Below, piece after piece: positions 16,845-24,747 of a DNA stretch of 64,000 nucleotides. Each line of letters begins with the position of its first letter. Within the stretch, counting starts at the first letter, position 1. Origin of the DNA: CAIZQW01 sp942493055 (lineage in GTDB: Bacteria; Verrucomicrobiota; Kiritimatiellia; RFP12; UBA1067); NCBI GenBank assembly GCA_942493055.1, contig OW818680.1, positions 3,720,001 through 3,784,000 of the forward strand, read 5' to 3'. Both the position numbers and the translations under genes were made by a program. The notes beneath the pieces are model-generated. The model searched no databases and had not been told where the DNA came from. It saw nothing but the letters and a program-made list of their open reading frames with translations.

Positions 16845-17116
16845 AACTCACCGTCTTCAACGTGATCATAAAAGAAAACCCCGAAGATGCTGCACTGGCA
16901 GCCGCCCAGATGCGAGGGGAGAAAAGTTCGGAGAAAACCGATTCTGAAATTCTACACGCATTGGCAAACAATCCGCGTGTGACGATTTCCGAACTTGCTG
17001 CCAGCCTTGGACTGACGACAAGGGCTGTTGAAAAGCAGCTCGCCGCCCTCAAAAAGCTGAATCGCCTCCGCCGCATCGGCCCTGACAAAGGCGGCCACTG
17101 GGAGGTGTTGAAATGA
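16841..17116 (+). CDS. Winged-helix DNA-binding protein, probably a truncated regulator
   Basis: Protein of 91 residues. Residues about 33-90 form a clear winged helix-turn-helix (NNPRVTISELAASLGLTTRA, then VEKQLAALKKLNRLRRIGP, ending in GGHWEVLK). This fold is typical of the C-terminal tail of COG2865 (AlbA_2/RecG-like) ATP-binding regulators, which are several hundred residues longer. It is therefore probably a surviving end piece, although it starts with an ATG overlapping the upstream ORF and could be expressed. DNA binding is inferred from the fold. Confidence 0.6.
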   Translation: MKLTVFNVIIKENPEDAALAAAQMRGEKSSEKTDSEILHALANNPRVTISELAASLGLTTRAVEKQLAALKKLNRLRRIGPDKGGHWEVLK

Positions 17117-17361
17117 CAGAAACCCTCAACCTAGCGCTCCAGCCTCACCTATCCGGACATAAATCAGGACATCGTGTCCGGATTCCGGCCTTCGTCTTTG
17201 CGAAATACACGGATCAGGACAGAAATCAGGACATTGCCCAGTTTCAAGTTTCCAGTTCTTGTCCGCCGTTTATGCGCCGGAGGCGAATCTGCGTAGGCGG
17301 ATACACTTCCAATAACGCAATAAGGCAATCACGCAATAAGGCAATTCTTCTCCCACTTTAG
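17113..17361 (+). pseudogene. Truncated ORF running into repeat DNA
   Basis: The ORF starts with an ATG overlapping the preceding stop (ATGA), so the first 45 residues may be the start of a former gene. It contains three copies of ATCAGGACA-like DNA (about 17165-17235). From about 17240 on it is repeat sequence (CAGTTTCAAGTTTCCAG, a CCGCC hairpin and TTTAGAAC words). No family is recognised. Confidence 0.4.
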
Positions 17362-17420
17362 AACTTCTCCCCTCTCCCCGCTAACGCACTAATGCACTAA
17401 CGCACTAACGAACTTCTTCC
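17238..17420. repeat. Dispersed word repeats
   Basis: CAGTTTCAAGTTTCC words, a CCGCCGTTTATGCGCCGG-type dyad, AACGCAATAAGGCAAT runs, TTTAGAAC and ACTAACGCACTAACG words follow one another, all seen elsewhere in the window. Confidence 0.65.
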
Positions 17421-17641
17421 TATGGCTAAGAAACCCTCTATCCCAAAGACAACACGCATGTCTCCACGGCGCTGAGCACCTACCGCACCCACCTCACGAA
17501 CGAAGATTCCTTTGCGTCTTGGACCCTGGAAGACTTCGTAGCCGCACTGCGCCTCCACTCCGATGCACCTTGGATTACCGCCTTCACCGACCGCTATCTT
17601 GCATTTGATAAAATTGACAAACTGCTAACTTCCAATTTATA
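17421..17641 (+). pseudogene. Frameshifted C-terminal gene fragment
   Basis: An ATG at 17421 opens a frame that stops after 17 codons. A second frame then runs from about 17437 to a TAA at 17639-17641, coding roughly LYPKDNTHVSTALSTYRTHL and ending FTDRYLAFDKIDKLLTSNL. The protein-like composition (WTLEDFVAALRLHSDAPW) suggests a genuine C-terminal domain, perhaps of a nuclease or helicase of a lost defence gene. The family is not identified. The remaining 270 bases before the HNH gene hold nothing recognisable. Confidence 0.45.
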
Positions 17642-17919
17642 AAGTTTCTTAGGAGTGTAGCCTCAGAACACAAAGCATCATATTGATTTGTTGAATTTTT
17701 AGGTGCGATCTTTGGCCTCCCTAAACTTGCGATATCCACCTTACAGCGATGAACGCTCTAACATTCTGCGATAATCTGGCATTTGCGAGTTGCTAAACAG
17801 CGTTTTTATCAGTAACATTTTTGGCACTTGCTTTGTTTCAAATCACATAACAGCAAGTGATCATCAAGTAAGAGTTTCAGAAGTGAAAAACAAACAGAAG
17901 GCAAAGGCTTGTCCATCTC

Positions 17920-18756
17920 ATGAGCGAGAACTATATCTTTAAAAAGGTGATAGACTGGTCGGCACTTAACTTAGGCGTCAATATTCCAGTTTCGCTTCAA
18001 GGTGCTTTTTATGACTCTCTAAACATCGTCTTAAAGAAGGGTGAAACGCGAAAGGTCACTTTGTCCTTGGAGGGAGTGGAGTATAAGGTGTTACTGTCAA
18101 ACATTGGGTTTGATGGAGATAAATATAAAGGCCACAAAGAGCTTTTGCAGCTCAAATGGAGTCCCAAAAGTGAGGTTGCAAAAAAACTTCAGTCCATTTT
18201 TTGCTCAAGCTATCAATACTTAACCGAAAAAAGAGCCTTGTTGCAGAATTCGCGTCAGCAAATCTCCGTTCCTGCAAACAAGCAAGAGTTTTTAGTCTTC
18301 TATTCTTCGCCAGTTCTACCTGATATGTTCGTGCTGGAGTGCATAACGGCTGATGAAGTACGCGAGGGAAAAAAGACAGTCAAGGGCATGGATGAACTGT
18401 ATGTTGAACAAATTTTACAAGCAAAGGACAGTCCAGAGTATATTTTGCGGCCACAACTCGTTAAATTGCGTAAGCTTGATCAGGCCATCGGTGAAGGCTT
18501 AAAACGGTTCTATTCTTATCGGTGCCAAATATGTGGCTTGCCAATCGGTGAACCTTACGGAACGACAGTCGCGCATACCCATCATATCGAGTATTTCTGT
18601 AAATCGCTAAACAACGATGCCTCAAACATAATGATTGTTTGTCCTAATCATCATGGAATCATTCATACGGGCAATCCTGAATTCAATTGGGAGCAGAAAC
18701 AGTTTTTCTATTCAAACGGCCTGCATGAGGGCTTAAAACTCAACAAGCATTTGTAA
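17920..18756 (+). CDS. HNH endonuclease
   Basis: Protein of 278 residues. The C-terminal third is an HNH domain with two zinc-type cysteine pairs: CQICGLPIG, then AHTHHIEYF, SNIMIVCPNHHGIIH (residues about 204-245). The His-Asn-His core and the CxxC/CxxH frame are complete. The N-terminal 180 residues are a separate domain, unrecognised, with EVEYKVLLSNIGFD-like beta strands; such N-terminal regions in HNH restriction enzymes often read the DNA target. DNA cleavage in host defence is inferred from the domain and from the neighbours. The gene is visibly more AT-rich than the flanking core genes, in keeping with transfer. Confidence 0.82.
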   Translation: MSENYIFKKVIDWSALNLGVNIPVSLQGAFYDSLNIVLKKGETRKVTLSLEGVEYKVLLSNIGFDGDKYKGHKELLQLKWSPKSEVAKKLQSIFCSSYQYLTEKRALLQNSRQQISVPANKQEFLVFYSSPVLPDMFVLECITADEVREGKKTVKGMDELYVEQILQAKDSPEYILRPQLVKLRKLDQAIGEGLKRFYSYRCQICGLPIGEPYGTTVAHTHHIEYFCKSLNNDASNIMIVCPNHHGIIHTGNPEFNWEQKQFFYSNGLHEGLKLNKHL

Positions 18757-18838
18757 TCGGTTTTTTCACCTCAACATCCCTTAACTTGTGTGTTCCAGAT
18801 TCTTTCTGATCGGGGTATTATGGCGACCAATGTAAATT

Positions 18839-21235
18839 ATGCATGAAGAAACCATAAAGCATTATGACGGCCACGCAGAGACTTTTTCGGCGCAGTATCA
18901 AGCGGCGGAGCCGGAGGCGTTGCATAAGCTGCTGATGCGCTGGCTGCCGTCGTCGGGGTCTGTCCTTGAAATCGGGTGTGGTTCAGGTCGGGATGCGATC
19001 TTCATGGCGGGGTTGGGGCTTGCTGTCACTGCGACAGATGGCAGCGCAGGGATGCTTGAGAAGGCGAGGCTTCAGGCATCGACATTGAGCGCGGAGACCG
19101 TCTCCCGTCTCTCGTTTCAGCATGCGACATTTCCGCTTCCCGTTGGGCACCCCCTTTTGACAGAACGGTTTGATGCCGTCGTGGCAATCGCCATCCTGAT
19201 GCACATCCCGAATCAGTCGTTCTTTGACTTGGCTTTTCAAATCCGGTCGCTGCTGAAGCCCCGCGGACGTTTCATCTGTTCGTTTTGCGCGGGTCGTGAA
19301 AGCTCGGATGCCGACCCTCGTCTCTATGTGAACCGTGAGCCTGGTGAGGTGCGTCTGATCTTTGAACGCCTGGGCTTTGTCGTACTGGCACAGGAGGACA
19401 CTGAGGACAGCTTGAAGCGCGGCATCCGCTGGACAACCCTGGTCTTCGGCTGTGACCATGCGACAGGCACCCGTCCTGTTGATCAGATTGAGGCGGTCAT
19501 CAATCATGACAAGAAGGATGCCACGTACAAGCTGGCCCTGCTCCGGGCACTCTGTGACATCGCTCAGACCTCCAGTCGTCAGGCACGCTGGCATGCGAAT
19601 GGCACCGTGAGCGTTCCTCTTGGACTGGTCAGCGAAAAGTGGCTCTATTACTATTGGCCCTTGATTGATACGGGGACGGAGCCGATTATTCCGCAGAAGC
19701 GCGGTATGGAGGTCAACAAACCGATTGCCTTCCGTAAAGCGCTTACCGAGCTGGCATTGCATTACCATGGACAAAATGGACTCAGTCGCTTCCATGCCGA
19801 ATTCCAATCCGGGAAACTTGATCCGCTGGCCCGCCAGTTGACGGATGCCGCATTAAATAGCATCGCGAACACGATTGTTGTGGGTCCTGTGAAGTATGCG
19901 AGCCAGGGCGGCTTTGAATTTGAAGGTTCACGGCAGGCAGCGAAGAAGTGTCATTCCCCGCAATCCCTCTATGCCTCATTGGGTCGTATCCACTTCAATG
20001 CTGAAGTCTGGCGCGAACTCTCGCTGGTTGGCCATTGGATAGGGGAGGCCATCATCCTGCGCTGGGCCGAACTGACCGTGGAAATATCACGGCAGCAAGT
20101 CCCCTTGACACGCGTCCTTGAAAAACTCTTGATGCGTCCAGAGACGGAGCGTGATGTTTCGGATGCCCGCGACATCTATACGTCACAAGCTGAACTTCAG
20201 TGTGTATGGACTGAGGTTGCGTTGAAGGATCGCCGTTTTGATGTGGATCATGCGATTCCGTTTTCACTCTGGCATAATAATGACCTTTGGAACCTGCTTC
20301 CCGCAGATGCGAAGGTCAACAATGAAAAGCGCGACAAGTTGGTGAGTCGCGAGACGCTGTTGAGCAGCCGGGAACGGATCGTTGACTGCTGGCAGACAGC
20401 GCGCCGGGCCATGCCTGAACGTTTTGACATCGAACTAAACCGCACGCTTTTTGGCCGTAATCATGCTGAAGCTCAATGGGAGGTTCCGGCCTTCTCGGCA
20501 TTTGCGGAAGCTGTTGAGACGGTCGCGCTGCAACGTGGGGTTGAACGCTGGTCACCCAAGGGGGGTGTCGCACGGGGTACAGGCTTTGTCTATCCAGACT
20601 TTGTGGAAGAGTCCATACAGTTGGACGGTGCAGTAAGTATAAGTGGATACAACTCCGGCGCGGTCGGAGACCGTCGCCCTACCTATCATTTTGATTCGGG
20701 CCTTTCGCGTGATTCGGATGCTAAAAAAACAGGACCGGACGCGACGGAGCGCGTCCCTCCAGGGAGAATGCAACCATCCGACATGGCATTGCTCTCGCCC
20801 GAGGAGATCCCCAGGCGCGCATTTGTCGATGCGCTGCCTGTTGTCGGCTCGCTTGCTGCGAGCACGACCTTCTTCGATGGTTTCTTAACGGGCAGCATCA
20901 ACGATGTGACGGAGCTTGACTGGGTGGCTGTGCCGCATCACCTCTGCAAGGCGAAACGGTTTGTGATCCGCGTGGCAGGCGACTCGATGGAACCGCTTTT
21001 CAAGGTTGGCGATCTTCTGGTCTTCGACTACCACCGGACACCCCGCAAGGACGGCCAGATCGTTATTGCGGCTGATTTTACGTCCGGCTCGGGCGACTAT
21101 GCTGTTAAACGGTACAAGGAGCATCCATTGCTTTGGCGGTTCCTCTCGGAAAATCCTGCTTACACACCTGTTGAAATTGAAAAGAGCGAAATGTCTTTTC
21201 CCATTCTCGGAACGTTCGTAGAGAAGTTAGATTGA
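18839..21235 (+). CDS. Methyltransferase-HNH nuclease-S24 (LexA-like) protease fusion
   Basis: A single 798-residue frame with three enzymatic modules. Residues about 1-200 are a class I SAM methyltransferase (VLEIGCGSGRDAIFMAG; VTATDGSAGM; DAVVAIAILMHI). Residues about 215-600 contain a variable helical region and an HNH-type nuclease motif (FDVDHAIPFSLWHNNDLWN near residue 465, followed by LLPADAKVNNEKR). Residues about 665-798 are an S24/LexA-type domain with the Ser-Lys dyad: GDSMEP (S716) and AVKRY (K757), spaced like LexA. A self-cleaving or damage-sensing switch joined to a nuclease suggests a DNA-damage or phage response. No clear ribosome-binding site is seen. Its stop abuts a helicase remnant and an ERCC4 nuclease follows. 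Each domain call is by motif; the combined function is inference. Confidence 0.8.
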   Translation: MHEETIKHYDGHAETFSAQYQAAEPEALHKLLMRWLPSSGSVLEIGCGSGRDAIFMAGLGLAVTATDGSAGMLEKARLQASTLSAETVSRLSFQHATFPLPVGHPLLTERFDAVVAIAILMHIPNQSFFDLAFQIRSLLKPRGRFICSFCAGRESSDADPRLYVNREPGEVRLIFERLGFVVLAQEDTEDSLKRGIRWTTLVFGCDHATGTRPVDQIEAVINHDKKDATYKLALLRALCDIAQTSSRQARWHANGTVSVPLGLVSEKWLYYYWPLIDTGTEPIIPQKRGMEVNKPIAFRKALTELALHYHGQNGLSRFHAEFQSGKLDPLARQLTDAALNSIANTIVVGPVKYASQGGFEFEGSRQAAKKCHSPQSLYASLGRIHFNAEVWRELSLVGHWIGEAIILRWAELTVEISRQQVPLTRVLEKLLMRPETERDVSDARDIYTSQAELQCVWTEVALKDRRFDVDHAIPFSLWHNNDLWNLLPADAKVNNEKRDKLVSRETLLSSRERIVDCWQTARRAMPERFDIELNRTLFGRNHAEAQWEVPAFSAFAEAVETVALQRGVERWSPKGGVARGTGFVYPDFVEESIQLDGAVSISGYNSGAVGDRRPTYHFDSGLSRDSDAKKTGPDATERVPPGRMQPSDMALLSPEEIPRRAFVDALPVVGSLAASTTFFDGFLTGSINDVTELDWVAVPHHLCKAKRFVIRVAGDSMEPLFKVGDLLVFDYHRTPRKDGQIVIAADFTSGSGDYAVKRYKEHPLLWRFLSENPAYTPVEIEKSEMSFPILGTFVEKLD

Positions 21236-21354
21236 ATGCGGATGCCGTCATCCTGTTGGATGTCGATCCGGCTGATGAGCGCTGGAATTCACAGGGCCTT
21301 TATACGGCCATGACACGCGCTCGCCACCTGCTGGCAATAATTGAAAAGGGATAG
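21232..21354 (+). pseudogene. C-terminal remnant of a UvrD/Rep-type helicase
   Basis: A 40-codon open frame, with no proper start, that overlaps the stop of the fusion gene and ends at TAG 21352-21354. It reads VILLDVDPADERWNSQG then LYTAMTRARHLLAII, matching helicase motif VI of superfamily 1A. The rest of the helicase is missing, so a deletion has joined its tail to the end of the fusion gene. This suggests the fusion protein formerly worked beside a helicase. Confidence 0.7.
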
Positions 21355-21409
21355 GGTGTAAAGAGGAAGCGTCCGCAGGGTCTGACATTGAACAAAAAAC
21401 TAAACTGGA

Positions 21410-22006
21410 ATGACTATGAGGGAAAACTTTGTTAAGTCCGGCTCATCGCGTTTGTGCGTGATGCGGAATGGTGGGGCTGTTGTGAGAGCGTGGAAAATTC
21501 CCAAACCGATAGTGCTGGTGGACACGCGCGAGCAGATGCCATTCCCGCTGGCTGAAAGCCACCCCAACTGGATCGGAGGGGAGAAACGGGTTAAGCTCGC
21601 AGCCGGGGACTATTCCATCGAGGGCATGCAGGATATCCTGTCGCTTGAGCGCAAGTCCCTGGCCGACGCTATCGGCAGCACGATGGCTGGACGCGCACGC
21701 TTTATCCGCTCCTGCGAACGGCTGGCGGCTTACCGTTGGAAGGCAATCATTATCGAGGCAACCTACGAGGACATGAAGACCGCGTACTCCCTTAACGACG
21801 ATCTCGTAACCGAGGCGCATCCCAATGCGGTCTGCGGAACGCTCGACGCCATTGAGGCAAAATTCGGAATCCCCATTCTCTATACCTCCCAGTACCGCGC
21901 TCTGGCCACAGAAAAAGCAGCGAGCTGGCTGTCAAAACACTTTACTTACTGGTGGCTGGAACAGAACAACCACGACCGCACCCTGATCGACTCCGATGGG
22001 CTTTGA
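21410..22006 (+). CDS. ERCC4-domain (XPF/MUS81-type) nuclease
   Basis: Protein of 198 residues, essentially a free-standing ERCC4 nuclease domain. It shows VLVDTREQMPFPL (conserved Asp, Arg, Glu), then KLAAGDYSIEGMQDILSLER with KSLADAIGS, giving the GDxxxxxxxxxERKxxxD catalytic signature. The later AYRWKAIIIEATYEDM matches the central strand. Family enzymes cut branched or flap DNA; bacterial stand-alone versions are common in phage and mobile elements. The start at 21410 is the first ATG; 21416 is also possible, and the domain itself begins near residue 30. It follows the helicase remnant by 55 bases and may have belonged to the same defence operon. Confidence 0.85.
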   Translation: MTMRENFVKSGSSRLCVMRNGGAVVRAWKIPKPIVLVDTREQMPFPLAESHPNWIGGEKRVKLAAGDYSIEGMQDILSLERKSLADAIGSTMAGRARFIRSCERLAAYRWKAIIIEATYEDMKTAYSLNDDLVTEAHPNAVCGTLDAIEAKFGIPILYTSQYRALATEKAASWLSKHFTYWWLEQNNHDRTLIDSDGL

Positions 22007-22231
22007 CCTGGCATCGTGTTCCTTTTGTGTTTAGACATGATCCATTATATGCCAGGAGTATCAACCGCGATGCGAAATCGCGACGAAATTGCTTTCGCAG
22101 ACAATAAAGTGGATGATACTTGACGTGGTGACTTGACGTACCTATTTCGGTTTGGTATTAATTACATGTGTAAACCTGAATTTAGGTTGTAATCACTTGA
22201 CGTATATTACAAGACGGGACTAGTATTTTCG
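22007..22231. promoter_or_regulatory. Spacer with repeated ACTTGACGT boxes
   Basis: Three copies of ACTTGACGT occur at 22118-22126, 22131-22139 and 22195-22203, together with dyads GCGATGCGAAATCGC (near 22071) and ATTACATGTGTAA/ACCTGAATTTAGGT (about 22160-22185). The boxes could be activator or repressor sites for the gene that starts at 22232. Confidence 0.45.
22197..22226 (+). promoter_or_regulatory. Candidate sigma-70 promoter
   Basis: TTGACG (22197-22202) with an 18-base spacer to TAGTAT (22221-22226), five bases before the ATG at 22232. The leader would be very short, so the placement is tentative. Confidence 0.35.
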
Positions 22232-22590
22232 ATGCAATTTGGACCACAAGTCAGCTCAGTCGCACAAAGTTCTAAGAGTTCTTGTGCCGGTTATTGGGAT
22301 TATGGCGGCGAGCGAGAGCCTCTGATGCATCGGATTCTTGCTTATCCGGCTAAGTTTCTGGCATTTATTACTCAAAAGGCCGTCGCTTACGCAAAAGAAC
22401 GCGGTGTGAAGATTGAACGTATAGCAGACATCTTTTGCGGCTGCGGAATCTCGGAACGGGATCGGACAACTCGTCGCCCCTCACATCACGGTTGTTCGCC
22501 AGTGCTATGCCCAATGGTTCCAACGCGAGGGCTTCCCGAAGATTCCGCCCATCGCCGTCCGCAACTTAGCCCCCGGAGCATAGCCGCTAT
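22232..22590 (+). pseudogene. Broken DNA methyltransferase gene
   Basis: The first 70 codons look genuine and begin a DNA methyltransferase of the kind with HRILAYPAKFLAFITQKAV and motif I IADIFCGCG. Immediately afterwards the frame loses family character. A different frame from about 22455 encodes NGIGQLVAPHITVVRQCYAQ and KIPPIAVRNLAPGA then stops at about 22583, which looks like the C-terminal tail of a similar enzyme. A deletion with frame change therefore removed the middle, including the catalytic motif. The computed single frame continues to 22702 through unrelated sequence. Confidence 0.6.
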
Positions 22591-22698
22591 GCATACCCAT
22601 CACGACCGCCAACGCATAGCCTACATGCATGCTCCCTCTCGCTGGTGCCTGCAAGCCGTTTCCACAATCATGCCAGCGGCAATGTCGAGGACTATACT

Positions 22699-23469
22699 AT
22701 GAAGCAGAACTACGACACCTTTGCCAATGTTTATCGCCAAGTTGCAGGCGGACTCGATTTATTTGCTGCGCAGACCCGTGTGCTTAAGGTGCTCTTTGAT
22801 GTCCATGGAGTTGGCAAGCAAAGCCGGATACTGGACGCAGCATGTGGTACTGGGGACGTGGTCTGCGGATTAGTGCGAGATGGATACGCGAAGGTTAGCG
22901 CCATCGACGGGTCTGGCGACATGTTGGCCCAGTGGCCCGCTGATGCAATTGCGCTTCGTCCGCCTCCGAGCAACTGGCGTGACCTGGCGGCCTATTTCGA
23001 GACGGCGGGCCAGTTCGACGTTGTCTATTTCCTCGGCAACTCGCTCGCACACGCGACGAAAGAAGAGGTGACGAAAAGCCTGAAGGTCATCTACGAATGC
23101 GGCCTGACATCATCGGGTTTGCTTGTCCTTGACCTTCGATCCTGGCTTCGTCAGGATGCCTCTTTGCTGGTCGAACAGGGCAGACCGGTCGATGTCTGCC
23201 GCTGCCTCCAGCGAGTGGAACTCGACGGACAGCCGTACTGGCTTATGGATCGCGTTTCCTATGAGGGTGAACGACAGCATGTCGACTACGACTTCATTCC
23301 CATCCGGGCCGGGCACGATTCCAGAAAAGCCCGACTGTCATATACACGGTTCGACAGTCATCAGGTCATCGAGTGGTTGCAGACTGCTGGGTACGCCCGT
23401 ACTTGCAGGTATGATTTCTCAAAACTGAAGTGGCCATACACTGTGGTAACGGCCCAGAAGGGCATTTGA
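22699..23469 (+). CDS. Class I SAM-dependent methyltransferase (small-molecule type)
   Basis: Protein of 256 residues. Motif I is SRILDAACGTGDVVCGL (residues about 41-57), followed by SAIDGSGDM, and QFDVVYFLGNSLAHATKEE gives motif IV and post-IV. The overall pattern resembles glycine/sarcosine N-methyltransferases and related small-molecule enzymes rather than DNA methyltransferases. The frame is open upstream to 22645, but ATG 22699 begins the family homology. It lies 57 bases upstream of a Liv-type binding protein on the same strand and opens the transporter/radical SAM operon. The substrate is unknown; it may be the compound carried by the transporter. Confidence 0.8.
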   Translation: MKQNYDTFANVYRQVAGGLDLFAAQTRVLKVLFDVHGVGKQSRILDAACGTGDVVCGLVRDGYAKVSAIDGSGDMLAQWPADAIALRPPPSNWRDLAAYFETAGQFDVVYFLGNSLAHATKEEVTKSLKVIYECGLTSSGLLVLDLRSWLRQDASLLVEQGRPVDVCRCLQRVELDGQPYWLMDRVSYEGERQHVDYDFIPIRAGHDSRKARLSYTRFDSHQVIEWLQTAGYARTCRYDFSKLKWPYTVVTAQKGI

Positions 23470-23526
23470 GGGACACTAGGCCTAGTCGATGTTTGATGGT
23501 TCGATTGCATGGAGGTATAGATAGCG

Positions 23527-24681
23527 ATGAAGACAAAAATAGTGGTTGCGGTTGCGGTGGTGATTCTGGTGGGAATCCTTTTCTGGTCTTTTGCAAGAAA
23601 AGTCGGAGATGGCAAAACAGGGGTTCCCCAGACTATGCAGATCGGATGTATCTCTATCTTAAGCGGAGAGGTCGCCACGTACGGGAAGGAGACCAAACAG
23701 GGACTTGACATGGCGGTCGAGGAAGCCAATGCCAGCGGTATGTTTGGGGGCAAAAAACTGGAAGTCATTTACGAGGATGACCGGATTGATGCAAAAGTTG
23801 GCGCGCAAGCCATCAACAAACTTATCAGTGTCAACAAAGTGCCCCTAATCATCGGTGCGTTCAGTTCGCGTGTGACGCTCGCCATTGCCCCGATAGCCGA
23901 ACGTAATAAGGTTGTTCTCCTTTCGGCCAGCGCCACCGCCGATGCCATCAAGGATGCCGGCGACTACATTTTCAGGATCGTTCCCCCAAACAAGGCCCAG
24001 GGCACATGCGCCGCACGCTTTGCTCTCGACCGACTGCAGAAGAAGACGGTGGCGGTCTTCCACGTAAATGACGAATACGGTGTGAGTCTGGCGGCGGAAT
24101 TCAAAAAGGCGTTTGAGGCGGCTGGTGGTCGAGTAGTGTTTTACGAAGGATTCGCCCCACTCCAGAAGGACTTCCGCACTTCGATCGAGAAGATCAAGGC
24201 GACTTCACCCGAGTTTGTCTATTTTCCGGGCCAAGCCGGCGAAACGGGGTTGATTCTGAAACAGGCCAGAGAACTCGGCCTCACCTGTCCGTTCATCGGC
24301 GGCGATGGTTCCTACTCGCCCGACCTCATAAAGATCGCCGGACCAGCCGCCGAAAGCACCTACTATACGTTGATGGCCATGGGTTATGGCGTGAGCGATG
24401 AACTCATCGCGAAGTTCGAGCAGAACTTCAAGGCCAAGTATCGCGAATCGCCGACCGTATATGCCGCCTATGCCTACGAAGCGGGTAAGATTGTGGCGTC
24501 TGTATTGAGTAAGGTCCCCTTCGATGCGGACAGCATCAAGAACGGACTGTATGCCGTAAAGGACTTCAAGGGCATTACTGGCCTAACGTCGTTTGACCAG
24601 AAAGGAGAGGTGGACAAGCAATTTTACGTCTACAGGGTGAGATCTGATAAATTCGAGTTAACTCCTCGGGCTAACCGATGA
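23527..24681 (+). CDS. Liv-type ABC transporter substrate-binding protein
   Basis: Protein of 384 residues with an N-terminal hydrophobic segment (residues 4-24) but no lipobox cysteine, so it is either secreted or membrane-tethered. The body is a periplasmic-binding-protein-like fold I of the LivJ/LivK class: IGCISILSGEVATYGKETKQ, GLDMAVEEANASG, PLIIGAFSSRVTLAIAPIAE, FRIVPPNKAQGTCAA. A GGAGG site lies upstream of the ATG. It starts the transporter part of the operon, with LivH, LivM, LivG and LivF further down. Members bind branched-chain amino acids, amides, urea or aromatic acids; the ligand is not predictable here. Confidence 0.88.
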   Translation: MKTKIVVAVAVVILVGILFWSFARKVGDGKTGVPQTMQIGCISILSGEVATYGKETKQGLDMAVEEANASGMFGGKKLEVIYEDDRIDAKVGAQAINKLISVNKVPLIIGAFSSRVTLAIAPIAERNKVVLLSASATADAIKDAGDYIFRIVPPNKAQGTCAARFALDRLQKKTVAVFHVNDEYGVSLAAEFKKAFEAAGGRVVFYEGFAPLQKDFRTSIEKIKATSPEFVYFPGQAGETGLILKQARELGLTCPFIGGDGSYSPDLIKIAGPAAESTYYTLMAMGYGVSDELIAKFEQNFKAKYRESPTVYAAYAYEAGKIVASVLSKVPFDADSIKNGLYAVKDFKGITGLTSFDQKGEVDKQFYVYRVRSDKFELTPRANR

Positions 24682-24747
24682 CAAACCTCGACAGACAACT
24701 TATGTCGTTTATACGAATACAGGTTGCGCAATTGGAGGAATTAACAA

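Noticed and set aside
22590..22702. Extension of the broken methyltransferase ORF to 22702
   Set aside because: The codons after motif I do not resemble any enzyme and a different frame carries the plausible C-terminus.
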